Positions 6,539-6,586 of a stretch of DNA of 6,586 nucleotides are shown in pieces. The notes under the pieces are model-generated. The model worked only from the letters and a program-made list of their open reading frames with translations, made no database searches and had not been told where the DNA came from. The position numbers and the translations under genes are program-made. Source of the DNA: an uncultured Ruaniaceae bacterium. Its GTDB lineage: Bacteria; Actinomycetota; Actinomycetes; Actinomycetales; Beutenbergiaceae. The DNA lies in the NCBI GenBank assembly GCA_938004115.1, contig CALKWS010000020.1:1-6586 (forward strand), in the 5' to 3' direction. Position 1 is the first letter of the stretch; each line of letters opens with the position of its first letter.

Positions 6539-6574
6539 GCGCGGCGCATGCGGTGGTGGGTACGTATGCCGCGC
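6539..6574 (+). terminator. Bulged hairpin after the phosphatase gene
   Basis: GCGCGG (6539-6544) pairs with CCGCGC (6569-6574). After a two-base bulge (CG, 6545-6546), CATGCG (6547-6552) pairs with CGTATG (6563-6568) with one G-T pair, leaving a 10-nt loop. It starts 7 nt after the stop codon, which suits a terminator. No T-tract follows within the window, and an unseen downstream gene could use it instead. Confidence 0.4.
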
Positions 6575-6586
6575 ACTCCCTCGGGG

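Overview
The window looks like a chromosomal segment of a high-GC Gram-positive bacterium (Actinobacteria). Third codon positions are strongly G/C, GTG is used as a start, ribosome-binding sites are purine-rich, and several products (a long Stealth-family protein, a short UvrA paralogue, a SixA-like phosphatase) are types I associate with that phylum. I cannot name the genus from sequence alone. There is no sign of phage, transposon, CRISPR, tRNA or rRNA, and base composition is uniform.

Layout, left to right: (1) the 3' part of a VOC/glyoxalase-fold gene (+), followed at once by a terminator-like hairpin; (2) a 254-bp non-coding gap with the strongest regulatory signal in the window, a GTGACA-17 bp-TATACT promoter whose spacer and -10 are overlapped by a palindrome resembling CsoR-type operators, then a GC hairpin in the presumed 5' leader; (3) a 652-aa Stealth-family sugar-phosphate transferase (+); (4) after a 123-bp gap with a hairpin, an 832-aa class II UvrA (UvrA2) without the UvrB-binding region (+); (5) a short convergent gap of stacked hairpins; (6) a 213-aa SAM-dependent methyltransferase with a Cys-rich N-terminus (-); (7) a 177-bp divergent gap; (8) a SixA-like histidine phosphatase (+), followed by a hairpin near the window edge.

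The genes do not form an obvious pathway. Every gene has its own upstream gap, and hairpins separate most of them, so they are probably mostly single-gene transcription units. I see no convincing undescribed multi-gene system. The best leads are the CsoR-like site placed on a promoter for a Stealth gene that has no capsule neighbours, the UvrA2 with a changed first ABC signature, and the Cys-rich methyltransferase. Function calls rest on motifs recognised by eye; no database search was run.
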